This document shows positions 8,023-15,263 of a stretch of 64,000 nucleotides of DNA, piece after piece. Every line of letters begins with the position of its first letter. Position 1 is the stretch's first letter. This DNA comes from CAYMCO01 sp964388955 (GTDB taxonomy: Bacteria > Chloroflexota > Anaerolineae > Anaerolineales > E44-bin32), in contig CAYMCO010000025.1 in the NCBI GenBank assembly GCA_964388955.1, positions 11,210 through 75,209 on the forward strand, given 5' to 3'. The notes below the pieces were generated by a model that saw nothing but the letters and a program-made list of their open reading frames with translations, searched no databases and was not told the DNA's origin. The position numbers and the translations under genes were made by a program.

Positions 8023-8133
8023 GCATGGAATCACTTCCGGATGTCAGACGGCTTTAAGCTCGCTGGCCGCTGGACCCTGGACCGCGTCCAGTGTGGGCTG
8101 TCCGTCCACGTATGCCTGCGGCCCCCTGGCGGG

Positions 8134-8174
8134 ACCGCCACACCGTCCCGGGCCAGACCGCCACACCGTCCCGG
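8134..8174 (+). repeat. Short tandem repeat (18 bp, period 23)
   Basis: ACCGCCACACCGTCCCGG occurs twice, at 8134-8151 and 8157-8174. It sits in the non-coding stretch between the regulator promoter and repeat copy 2. Two units with a 5-bp spacer do not make a CRISPR array. No other gene signal is seen at 8023-8384 beyond this and the island repeat. Confidence 0.6.
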
Positions 8175-8189
8175 TGTCCTGCCGGGAGG

Positions 8190-8350
8190 GCAGGCAGCGA
8201 CCCGGGAACGGGCCGTCTCTAGCTCCGCCAACCTTCCCCATCATACATCTTGGCTTGGATTTCGCCCCGCATCCCCGGTCCACTGTCGCAGATCCCGCGT
8301 GCTTTGCGGGGTCCAAGATCGCGCGTGGTTTGGGGGGCAACGAATGGTTA
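8190..8350 (+). repeat. Island repeat, copy 2 (two hairpin units)
   Basis: Full-length copy. On the plus strand it reads a GC-rich lead (AGCGACCCGGG), a conserved block CATACATCTTGG, then TTTCGCCCCGCATCCCCGG, followed by two 26-27-nt hairpin units (GATCCCGCGTGCTTTGCGG and a diverged second one) and GGCAACGAATGG. GCCCCGC/GCGGGGC arms bracket the units, so single strands could fold into a larger imperfect hairpin. It lies at the 3' end of the HNH gene, whose stop is 35 bp beyond. Confidence 0.75.
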
Positions 8351-8384
8351 CGCCGCCCATGATTGGCGCAATGATGTCACAAGA

Positions 8385-9080
8385 TTAGGTGGATTCGAGA
8401 CCCCATTTCTCCACACAATGATGGGCAATCCACCACATGACATCATAAGCTTGATCCAAAGGGTTGCGAGGAACGTTCATAGCGATCTGGAGAATATCGT
8501 CCTTTGTCAGGTTTTGACATCGGCGATAATAGGTGAAAAATGCCTCGGCTTCTAGGTTGTGCTGTCGTGGATCTTCCAGCATTTTCTCCCAGCACTCAAA
8601 GAGTGTTCTTCGCCTTTTCTCGGCAACCCTCTTGAGTCCTTGGAGATTGTCGCCTTTCGCTATCGCCTGGAAAACGGGAGAGGGATGAACGGCACGCAGG
8701 TACTTCTTCTTCAGATTGCAGTCTTTGCATGAGGCGACGAGATTACCAATAATTGTCGGGCCGCCTTTGCTGAATGGATGGACATGGTCAATATGCATCT
8801 CGTCTTCCCTCATCAATGGCTTACCGCAATATCTGCACCTTCTTCGATCTCTTGTAGCAACGGCATCTCGCAGCTGTTGTGAAACTTGCGCGCGCTTGGC
8901 TTTCTCTTCCGCAAGGTCTCGACTCCAAGCCAGCATCTCTTCGGTGCTTATGTTCTTCTGAAACCTACTCCACTCCCGATCGAGTTCCTTCTTCCAATGC
9001 AAAAACGCGTGGAACATCTCGCGATCTACATCGGAATAATCATCCGGAGTTGTGCCACCCTGAAGGACCATCTTCCTCAT
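8385..9080 (-). CDS. HNH endonuclease domain protein
   Basis: A 231-aa protein whose centre is an HNH nuclease fold: 'CRYCGKP' (zinc Cys82/Cys85), 'MHIDHVHPFSKGG' (His96 and His99, the catalytic region), 'IGNLVASCKDC' (Asn, then Cys118/Cys121). The N-terminal 80 residues are helical and charged; the C-terminal 100 are helical with no recognised domain. The start is the ATG at 9080, preceded by GGGAG with 8-nt spacing. It is last in the minus-strand run caspase - methyltransferase - membrane protein - pentapeptide protein - HNH. It could be the nuclease of that set or the cognate cutter for the methyltransferase; neither is shown. Confidence 0.75.
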   Translation of the reverse strand: MRKMVLQGGTTPDDYSDVDREMFHAFLHWKKELDREWSRFQKNISTEEMLAWSRDLAEEKAKRAQVSQQLRDAVATRDRRRCRYCGKPLMREDEMHIDHVHPFSKGGPTIIGNLVASCKDCNLKKKYLRAVHPSPVFQAIAKGDNLQGLKRVAEKRRRTLFECWEKMLEDPRQHNLEAEAFFTYYRRCQNLTKDDILQIAMNVPRNPLDQAYDVMWWIAHHCVEKWGLEST

Positions 9081-9200
9081 TTCATTACTCCCTGAAGACG
9101 AGCATGTCTTGCATTTCAAGATTATGGGAGGGTGTGCAAAAGGACGGGAGGTAGGCCAGTGGGATTCGGACGCCCTCTTGAGTGGGTTGGCGATTCACAT

Positions 9201-10028
9201 TCAGTGAAGGTGCCAATCATCATATTCAGGGCGATGATTGCGCAGATCCATTGAGCGCCAGAATTCATCCCACGGCATGCTATACCACTTTGATAGGGCG
9301 GTCGCATCATCCATGTTGACGCCATCCAGTATTGCCTCACGAATATCGCCGTCCAGTTGGAAACGGCCATCATATACCGTGCCGTCAGGCAGTACGCTTC
9401 CTCTGAGAGAATAGGCGCGCCTTAGTTGATCTCGGGTGACCCTTGCATCCTCCAGATTAGCATACTTGAGATTGGCGTTGCCCAGATCAGCACCAACAAG
9501 CGTGGCATTCCTAAGATCTGTCTTCCAGAGAGCGGCTCGGCTCAGACTCGCACCGGTCAATTCAGCTCCTCTGAGCTTGGCAGATCGGAGAGACACACCG
9601 TGGAGATCGGCTGAAAGCAGTTGGGCTCCTTCAAGATTGGCACCATCGAGCCAGACCGAACGCAGGGACCCATTTGTGAGATTCCCTTGTTGGCCCAGTT
9701 CACGGGCTGCGCGTAGTGCGATGCCATTATCAGAGCTTGCCATCTCTCGGATGAGTCGCTCCTTTTCCAGTCGGGCTTGGCGCCGTTGGTTCAAAGCATC
9801 GATGATGAAGACAGTGACTGCAATGCTCATCAACTCAGTTGCCAGATTGGCATAAAGGTCGGATATCAACGTTCTCCAAGAGAATCCTCCTGGATGCTGG
9901 AAGGAATAGCCTAATATTAGGGCGACAAACAAGATGGAGAATAACAGTGCGAATGCCGCTACGCGAGAAGTGGTGTGGTCGGACAATACTGTACGAGTCC
10001 TTGCCAAGTGTTCCCTCAATTTCCACAT
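9201..10028 (-). CDS. Membrane-anchored pentapeptide-repeat protein
   Basis: A 275-aa protein with two N-terminal transmembrane segments (about residues 24-43 and 62-80), a basic linker, then a run of pentapeptide repeats from about 120 to 200 of A(N/D)LxX type ('LDGANLEGAQLLSADLHGVS', continuing). This predicts a right-handed quadrilateral beta-helix facing the cytoplasm. The C-terminal 60 residues contain 'LPDGTVYDG' and no known motif. Similar membrane-plus-pentapeptide proteins occur in defence and signalling neighbourhoods, but this one has no assigned function. Its place between a caspase-type protease and an HNH nuclease is what makes it interesting. Confidence 0.75.
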   Translation of the reverse strand: MWKLREHLARTRTVLSDHTTSRVAAFALLFSILFVALILGYSFQHPGGFSWRTLISDLYANLATELMSIAVTVFIIDALNQRRQARLEKERLIREMASSDNGIALRAARELGQQGNLTNGSLRSVWLDGANLEGAQLLSADLHGVSLRSAKLRGAELTGASLSRAALWKTDLRNATLVGADLGNANLKYANLEDARVTRDQLRRAYSLRGSVLPDGTVYDGRFQLDGDIREAILDGVNMDDATALSKWYSMPWDEFWRSMDLRNHRPEYDDWHLH

Positions 10029-10171
10029 ATGTAGCCCTTAGCATTTCACAGTGGACAGGTCGTGCAGTAGCCCTTCATTACGTCGCGTCTGATCCCATGC
10101 CTGCAAATCGCGCCGGAACCCGGGTCATAGGCAACGAACGGAGAGGCGGCATCTCTTCAATCACATTGGTC

Positions 10172-11299
10172 TCAAACGAGGCTCTCGCACGTGATTCCGC
10201 TGATAATCACAGCGGGCGTCGAGATTGCCTTACCGATATGATCATCCTCGAAATGGGCAGTCAGGATAATTCTTGCAAGCGCTCTTGGGGCATTGTCAAC
10301 GTTTATGCTCAAGAGATCAAACCTATAGCGGCTGTCGTGGGAAAGCCAAGCGGGGCGGGCCTTTTCAGTATCTATCTCTTCAACTAGATTCACACTGTTC
10401 CCAAAGGCCCACTCGCGGATGTTCTGACCAAGGACCAACTCGATCCTTTGATTATCGCCTGACGCAAACTCAAGCTCCAGAAATCCAATTCGCTTGTTTA
10501 GGAACGCGACACCCTCATGTTCACGGTATCCATGACCTGCCGAGAGCAGGAAATGAATCTTCATGATCCTATTTGCCTTAGCTTTGACAGCTTTCCTTGA
10601 AGGGCTGTTCAGTTGTGAGGGTTGAGCAGTCAAGACCCTATGGCCACTTATCCTCTGGGTCTCATCTGCAACTGGCCATAGAAAGAATGGAATACCGTAG
10701 ATGACAGTTATTCCCATTGGAGTAAGAGGGAATTTATATGTCTGGGAAGGATCTGACTCCGGTATCCTGACGATTGAGAACCGCCCTGGTTTGAAAGGTG
10801 GCGAGAATCTAACCAACTTGGTATCCGGTATTGGAGGTTCTCCGAGATCTTTGCGTAGCAAATCACCGATTGAATTGTCGGATGGGACATCCTTGCCAGG
10901 GGTGATACTGGAAGCGCCCGCAAGCCTCCGAAGGAAATAGGATCGGTTGAGAACGAACAGTAAGGTGCCTAGAGAGAGAATGCCCAAAGACAGGAGTGTC
11001 GAAGACGATAATTGAAGAACATAATAGGCGAGGGAGATTATCAGTATTATGCTCACAGAGAGTTGCCAGTTATCGATCAGGAGCCCACCCACGTAACTCC
11101 ACGCGCCACGAATCCTACTTGAGCCGACCGTTAGGAGGGTCAACAACAAAAATGCAACCAAGACAGTAAGAGACGAAGGGATAGGCAATGGGCTATTGGT
11201 GTAGAGGCCATAGGACCAAACCACAATTCCTACGATAGCGCTGCTTATTAGAGTGCCAATTGCTTGCTCGGCAATATTCCTCCAGTTCAACCCAAACAT
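10172..11299 (-). CDS. Membrane protein of unknown function
   Basis: A 375-aa protein that I do not recognise. The N-terminal third has three to four hydrophobic segments (about residues 12-30, 40-58, 75-95 and 98-115). The remaining 240 residues are soluble, beta-rich and proline-containing, with an extracellular-adhesin or immunoglobulin-like look but no diagnostic motif. The ATG at 11299 has GGGAGG upstream. It sits between the methyltransferase (213 bp away) and the pentapeptide protein (143 bp away), all minus strand, and shares the AT-richer composition of the island. Confidence 0.6.
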   Translation of the reverse strand: MFGLNWRNIAEQAIGTLISSAIVGIVVWSYGLYTNSPLPIPSSLTVLVAFLLLTLLTVGSSRIRGAWSYVGGLLIDNWQLSVSIILIISLAYYVLQLSSSTLLSLGILSLGTLLFVLNRSYFLRRLAGASSITPGKDVPSDNSIGDLLRKDLGEPPIPDTKLVRFSPPFKPGRFSIVRIPESDPSQTYKFPLTPMGITVIYGIPFFLWPVADETQRISGHRVLTAQPSQLNSPSRKAVKAKANRIMKIHFLLSAGHGYREHEGVAFLNKRIGFLELEFASGDNQRIELVLGQNIREWAFGNSVNLVEEIDTEKARPAWLSHDSRYRFDLLSINVDNAPRALARIILTAHFEDDHIGKAISTPAVIISGITCESLV

Positions 11300-11512
11300 T
11301 GGTTATGGCCTCCCATGAGCAAATGTCTAGGAAGGAGATTCCGCATAACACCCTTGTGCTGATCGGCCGGCGCCGTGGTCTATGCTGGCCTTGGACTATC
11401 GCGAGCATACAGCAAACTAGCCAAACTCGCCCCAGATCGCCAGTCCGACGCGGCGAGATGTTGGCCATATTTCCCGCAATGTGTCAGGTCGCCCCAATTC
11501 ATCCTGGCTATG

Positions 11513-12409
11513 TCAGACGAATTGAAGGAGTAATTCCTGAGTGAGCTCGCGGGCGGGGTCGTCCAAGGGTCGATTGTCAGAATCGAGAAACCTAGGGCGA
11601 AACCTTGCAAGCCTCTTGGCCATCACCCGGATTGCATCCCCGTTGTTGTCAATCAGGATGTAGGTTCGCTTGTTCTTGGCCGCTGCCTCTCCGAGGGTGC
11701 CGCTTCCAGCAAAGAAATCCAGCAGGATCTCTCCAGGTTTCGAATGGATCTTGACTATCCTCTCAACGACGCCGAGCGGCTTCTGGGTGGCGTAACCAGT
11801 CTTTTCTCGGCCGGTAGTAGGAACTATAGTGTGCCACCACACATCAGTGGGTGTCTTCCCCCGGTCAGCCTTTTCATTGCTGACAAGCCCCGGGGCCATG
11901 TATGGAATCCTGTCCATATCTTCGTAATTGAACGTATAGTTTGACGGATCTTTAGCGTACCAGAGGATGTTGTCGTGCTTGGCTGGCCATCGTGATCTCG
12001 AACGGCCACCATAGTCATACGCCCAAATGATCTCGTTCATGAACGAGTCACGACCAAAGATGCGGTCGAGGAGAACCTTGCAGTAGTGGACCTCTCGATA
12101 ATCTATATGGAGGAAGAAGCTACCGTCCGGGGCCAAGAGTCGGTGCGCCTCAGAGAGGCGAGGCGCAAGGAACGAGAGGTAGTCATCGAATACATCATCA
12201 AAACCGAAAGTATCGGTCTCCTTTGTTCGATACAATTCGCCCGAGAATCCCCTTCTGTCCCCGTTCTCAGGATCCTTCACGATCTCTATCCGTCTCCTCT
12301 CCTGGCGTCTTCCGGTGTTGAATGGGGGATCAATGTATATGAGGTTTACGGATTGGGATCGCATTTTTCTTAGGATCGGCAAGTTATCTCCGAATAATAT
12401 CTCGTTCAC
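11513..12409 (-). CDS. DNA (adenine-N6 or cytosine-N4) methyltransferase, beta class
   Basis: A 298-aa site-specific DNA methyltransferase. The catalytic motif 'YIDPPFNTG' (DPPF at residues 27-30) comes first, a target-recognition region follows, and the SAM-binding 'DFFAGSGTLGEA' (about 231) is last, the order of beta-class enzymes such as CcrM. The start is a GTG at 12409 with GGGAGG 5 nt upstream; the frame extends upstream without a supported start. No adjacent cognate restriction gene is evident, although an HNH nuclease lies three genes downstream on the same strand. It could act as an orphan methylase or protect the host from the island's nuclease. Confidence 0.85.
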   Translation of the reverse strand: MNEILFGDNLPILRKMRSQSVNLIYIDPPFNTGRRQERRRIEIVKDPENGDRRGFSGELYRTKETDTFGFDDVFDDYLSFLAPRLSEAHRLLAPDGSFFLHIDYREVHYCKVLLDRIFGRDSFMNEIIWAYDYGGRSRSRWPAKHDNILWYAKDPSNYTFNYEDMDRIPYMAPGLVSNEKADRGKTPTDVWWHTIVPTTGREKTGYATQKPLGVVERIVKIHSKPGEILLDFFAGSGTLGEAAAKNKRTYILIDNNGDAIRVMAKRLARFRPRFLDSDNRPLDDPARELTQELLLQFV

Positions 12410-12584
12410 GACCGCCTCCCCGTTTGATAGGCATCGCTCTTTCTTGCATTGAGATCCAAGCACCGGATTCACCCTGCAAATTGCGGAGTGGGAGAGCAAT
12501 GCGAGATATCTGCATTCTCGCATCTTCATGACGGCTTGGCAAACGCCGGCTCACCTCGGCCGAATGTCGCGGTCGCCGGAAGTG

Positions 12585-13721
12585 CTATACATCGTCGATT
12601 CCTATGGATGTTGCCTCGCTCGCTGGTTTCCATTCTCCCAAGAAAGGATCGCGTTCGATCCTTTTCGGGATCTGGAGTTTGCCTTGCGCAAACTTCCTCC
12701 CCCGAGAGCTTAGCCTCCTGGTCTTCTTCGATCCTGCCTTCCCATCTTCAAGCAACCCCCAAGGCCCGTAGCTCAGTTTGGAGTGGTTGGCATACGCGCC
12801 AGGCCCGATCTCTGAATTGAACTCCGATATTGTTACTTCGATAGGGGTGCCTTGATTCCACAGGAGATCGACTATTCGCCTCATTTGGGGAGTGAAGGCT
12901 TCGGTCTGTGGTTTGTAGGCCGGATTCCTTGCGATGGGCAAAGCAGGGAGATCTGGTCCAACGAAGCATCGCGAGAGGGGCACACCCATCTTCGAGAGTT
13001 CCTCTTGGAGGGGACCCGCCAACTGATCGATCATGATCAAAGGCGACCTCTTGCCTACCTTATCTGAGAGGCCGCTACAGATGACAGTGTAGAGTGCTTG
13101 TGTAAATGCCCCTCCATCTGAAGTATCAATTGACACGGAGCTCGAGCTACTCGAGGCAAGAAGCGCATACGACTGAGCATTCTGTTTCTTCAATGATTCT
13201 TCGACAGTCAGAGCAGAAGCCTCTCCACCTTGTGGAGAAGTGGCACTACTGAAGCAGGCGTCAATGATCAGGACAGGATGAACATTGGCTATTGCCAATG
13301 TTGTGAGAAGGCTATCGGCAGAGACGACAGTAGCAGGTAGAACAGCCTCGGTGAGCCCGCCGATCCTGGTGTCCTTCAGGCAGAAGCCGAAATTCCCATT
13401 GGGCATCGTGCATCCATGCCCGCTGAAATAGAGGATAAGGATATCTCCGGTGGCCGATCTATCTTTTGTATATTCGGCGATGGCATTTCGGAAATCTTGA
13501 TTCGTCGGATTGTGAAGCTCCCGGACTTTGCTTGTATCAAACAGAGCGAGATCGTGGTTCTCGAAGAAGAGGTCTGCGACCGTGTCCATATCGTGGGACG
13601 GACCCGGGAGCTTCTCAAGTTCAATGTAGTCTGATACACCCGCCATCAAGACAATCGTTCGATCCAGATTCTGGAGAGCCTGATTGACCACATCCTGTGG
13701 TACGTGTCTGGGTCTGGTCAC
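12585..13721 (-). CDS. Caspase-like (C14) protease with C-terminal winged helix
   Basis: A 378-aa protein with an N-terminal caspase-type peptidase domain. It shows 'VLMAGVSDYIE' (first strand), 'ILILYFSGHGC' with catalytic His102, and 'VLIIDACFSSATS' with catalytic Cys156. The C-terminal third has 'YGPWGLLEDG' and 'RLSSRGRKFAQGKLQIPKRI', a pattern typical of a winged-helix domain that binds DNA or other proteins. The start is a GTG at 13721 behind GGGAG; a longer in-frame extension runs into the island repeat and is rejected. Prokaryotic caspases act in regulated cell death and anti-phage systems. Here the partner or trigger is unknown; the neighbouring membrane and pentapeptide proteins are candidates. 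Confidence 0.8.
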   Translation of the reverse strand: MTRPRHVPQDVVNQALQNLDRTIVLMAGVSDYIELEKLPGPSHDMDTVADLFFENHDLALFDTSKVRELHNPTNQDFRNAIAEYTKDRSATGDILILYFSGHGCTMPNGNFGFCLKDTRIGGLTEAVLPATVVSADSLLTTLAIANVHPVLIIDACFSSATSPQGGEASALTVEESLKKQNAQSYALLASSSSSSVSIDTSDGGAFTQALYTVICSGLSDKVGKRSPLIMIDQLAGPLQEELSKMGVPLSRCFVGPDLPALPIARNPAYKPQTEAFTPQMRRIVDLLWNQGTPIEVTISEFNSEIGPGAYANHSKLSYGPWGLLEDGKAGSKKTRRLSSRGRKFAQGKLQIPKRIERDPFLGEWKPASEATSIGIDDV

Positions 13722-13749
13722 CTGTATACTCCCTTTCAGGGTTATCCGG

Positions 13750-13875
13750 CTAGGGGCTATGCGTTCAGCGGCCGGGGCTCGGTCCTTCTCTTGCTGCCCA
13801 ACCATCCCCATAATACATCTTGGTCTGCATTTCGCCCCGCATCCCCGGTCCGCTGGAGGGAATGGTAGGCAGCGC
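13750..13875 (+). repeat. Island repeat, copy 3 (no hairpin unit)
   Basis: Plus strand reads CAGCGGCCGGGGCT, then AACCATCCCCATAATACATC, then TTTCGCCCCGCATCCCCGG, then CGCTGG directly joined to AGGGAATGGTAGGCAG. The flanks match copies 2 and 4 but both 26-27-nt hairpin units are missing. The repeat lies over the 3' end of the lipoprotein gene and supplies its last codons. Its edges are approximate. Confidence 0.7.
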
Positions 13876-14313
13876 TACTTTCAGAAAGAAGCAGCATGCT
13901 GAGGAGCTACCAGAGAGATCGGCCTTACAGCCTGCGATATATCCATCGTCGTCCGAGGACCTATCTTGTCCGGATGTAGAGATTCGGCAAGAGACTACGC
14001 ATGTCGAATCTCGACTGACAGAGATAGATGACGAGGGGTTGTCGGGCCAGCTTAGCGATTCAGATACCGTTTTCGGTACAGGACAGTCAGCGAGGAAATC
14101 GCCTCCAGTGAAGCGTTCGTGACAGTTGGCAGACACCCCGAGATCAGTCATCCATGTATAGGACAGCCCTGAGCAATCTGTGCCTTCCGCAGAAAAGCGA
14201 TAGGTCACAGTGACGGTGCGGTCTTCAGCACGAGGGCCGCATGAGGCGAGCAGAATAATGATCATCGCGTACCCAACAATGTAGATGTAGCGACTTTGGA
14301 GTGATGCTGTCAT
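13765..14313 (-). CDS. Small cysteine-rich lipoprotein with repeat-encoded C-terminus
   Basis: A 182-aa predicted lipoprotein: signal peptide with hydrophobic core ('YAMIIILLASC') and a lipobox Cys near residue 25, then a beta-rich extracytoplasmic domain with several cysteines ('ADCPVPK', 'CVVSCRIS', 'AGCKADL'). It belongs to no family I recognise. The final 30 or so residues, from about 'IPSSGPGMRGEMQTK', are translated from the island repeat, so the original C-terminus has probably been replaced or truncated when the repeat arrived. It follows the group II intron on the same strand and precedes the caspase gene. Confidence 0.55.
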   Translation of the reverse strand: MTASLQSRYIYIVGYAMIIILLASCGPRAEDRTVTVTYRFSAEGTDCSGLSYTWMTDLGVSANCHERFTGGDFLADCPVPKTVSESLSWPDNPSSSISVSRDSTCVVSCRISTSGQDRSSDDDGYIAGCKADLSGSSSACCFFLKVALPTIPSSGPGMRGEMQTKMYYGDGWAAREGPSPGR

Positions 14314-14395
14314 CGAATTCCCCTCATACTATCGACACAAATCTATTAAGCCGAACATCAGGGTCAAGCGGCCGATACATTCGAAAGTGCTACCT

Positions 14396-15103
14396 ATCGC
14401 GGTAGGACCGCCAGTTACCCAACGGCCCCCGCACAGATCCCGGCGTGCGGAACTACCGCACCGGGCTCTTCAGACAGCCTCGCTTCCGCAAGACGCCAAT
14501 CAGCACAGCATCTAAGCTATCTTCCGCAGTGAGGTTTGCCTTGTTGATCCGACCCTGCATGTCCGGGCAAGGTTTCCTTTACGGGCTACGGCTGCCTGTC
14601 AGCCCCTTCCCCATGTGAACGGCCCTACCGTCTCAGAGTAGTACGGGCTGATCCGACTCCCGAAAGGTCCTCGGCATCCCTACAACTTCTCGCTTCGGCT
14701 CCGCCTACCTGCTCATGGATCGGTGGTGGACAAACACCCAATGCACTTCCCCACCGCAGGAACCCTTCGGGCCTCCCAAGTTCCTGCCGTTTCTCTCCAC
14801 ACATGCCACGCTCTTTGTAGACCCCGGCAGGCCCTCGGAGAGCTCACCAATTCGCTCTCTCTGTCTTGGCTTCTGGTACCGTTACACCATCGCCACCTGC
14901 TTTATCCTCAGTAACGAGGCTGTATCAAGACTTCAGGGAGTGCGGTCTCCCCTATGGCCTATGTGGTTCCCTGTGTACGCTTCAGCTGTCTCGTTCGGCG
15001 CTTGCCTCCTCCACAACTGCAACACTTGGTACGGGTGGCTGGTTAGGCCTCACCCGACAGGGACTTCCACCCTGCAAGAAACGCCAGGCTTTTCCTGGCG
15101 CAC
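14396..15103 (-). ncRNA. ORF-less group II intron (remnant or minimal form)
   Basis: On the minus strand the element begins with GTGCGCCAGG (15103), the group II 5' consensus, and continues into structured domain I sequence. Near the end a domain V helix is recognisable at 14468-14436: it starts GAGCCCGGTGCGG with the catalytic AGC triad, has a U-rich terminal loop, and shows the two-base CG bulge before CCGGGATC. A domain VI-like hairpin follows, and the 3' end is a likely ...CGCGAT at about 14396. The element is about 708 nt with no reverse-transcriptase reading frame, so it would need an intron-encoded protein in trans or is dead. Boundaries are within a few bases; subclass is not assigned. 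Confidence 0.8.
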
Positions 15104-15109
15104 AACGGA

Positions 15110-15256
15110 TATAAGCTCAGCGCCCGGGGCTTGCTCCTCCTCCAGCTCCCGAACCATCCCTTTCATATATCTTTGCCTTCAATTCGCCCCGCATCCCCGG
15201 TCCGCTGTCGAAGATCCCGCATGGTTTGCGGGGCAGCGAATGGGTAGGCAGAGCTA
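15110..15256 (+). repeat. Island repeat, copy 4 (one hairpin unit)
   Basis: Plus strand reads TCAGCGCCCGGGGCTT, AACCATCCC, CATATATCTTTG, ATTCGCCCCGCATCCCCGG, then one hairpin unit (GATCCCGCATGGTTTGCGGG) and CAGCGAATGGGTAGGCAG. It starts a few bases beyond the group II intron 5' end and finishes 8 bp before the stop of the helicase gene, so it is the 3' tail of that gene. Confidence 0.75.
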
Positions 15257-15263
15257 ATCGTTC

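Noticed and set aside
8134..8174. Possible CRISPR array
   Set aside because: Only two 18-bp units with a 5-bp spacer; no further units or cas genes in the window.
8041..8388. Plus-strand reading frame before the HNH gene
   Set aside because: It consists mostly of the short tandem repeat and repeat copy 2; no family resemblance or start signal.
6774..15256. Calling the island repeats classical integron attC sites
   Set aside because: GTTRRRY/RYYYAAC cores are not consistently found at both ends and no integrase is in the window, so only the cassette-like layout is claimed.
14715..15257. Plus-strand reading frame of 180 codons
   Set aside because: It lies across the group II intron and repeat copy 4 on the opposite strand, has no start signal, and its composition follows RNA structure rather than coding.
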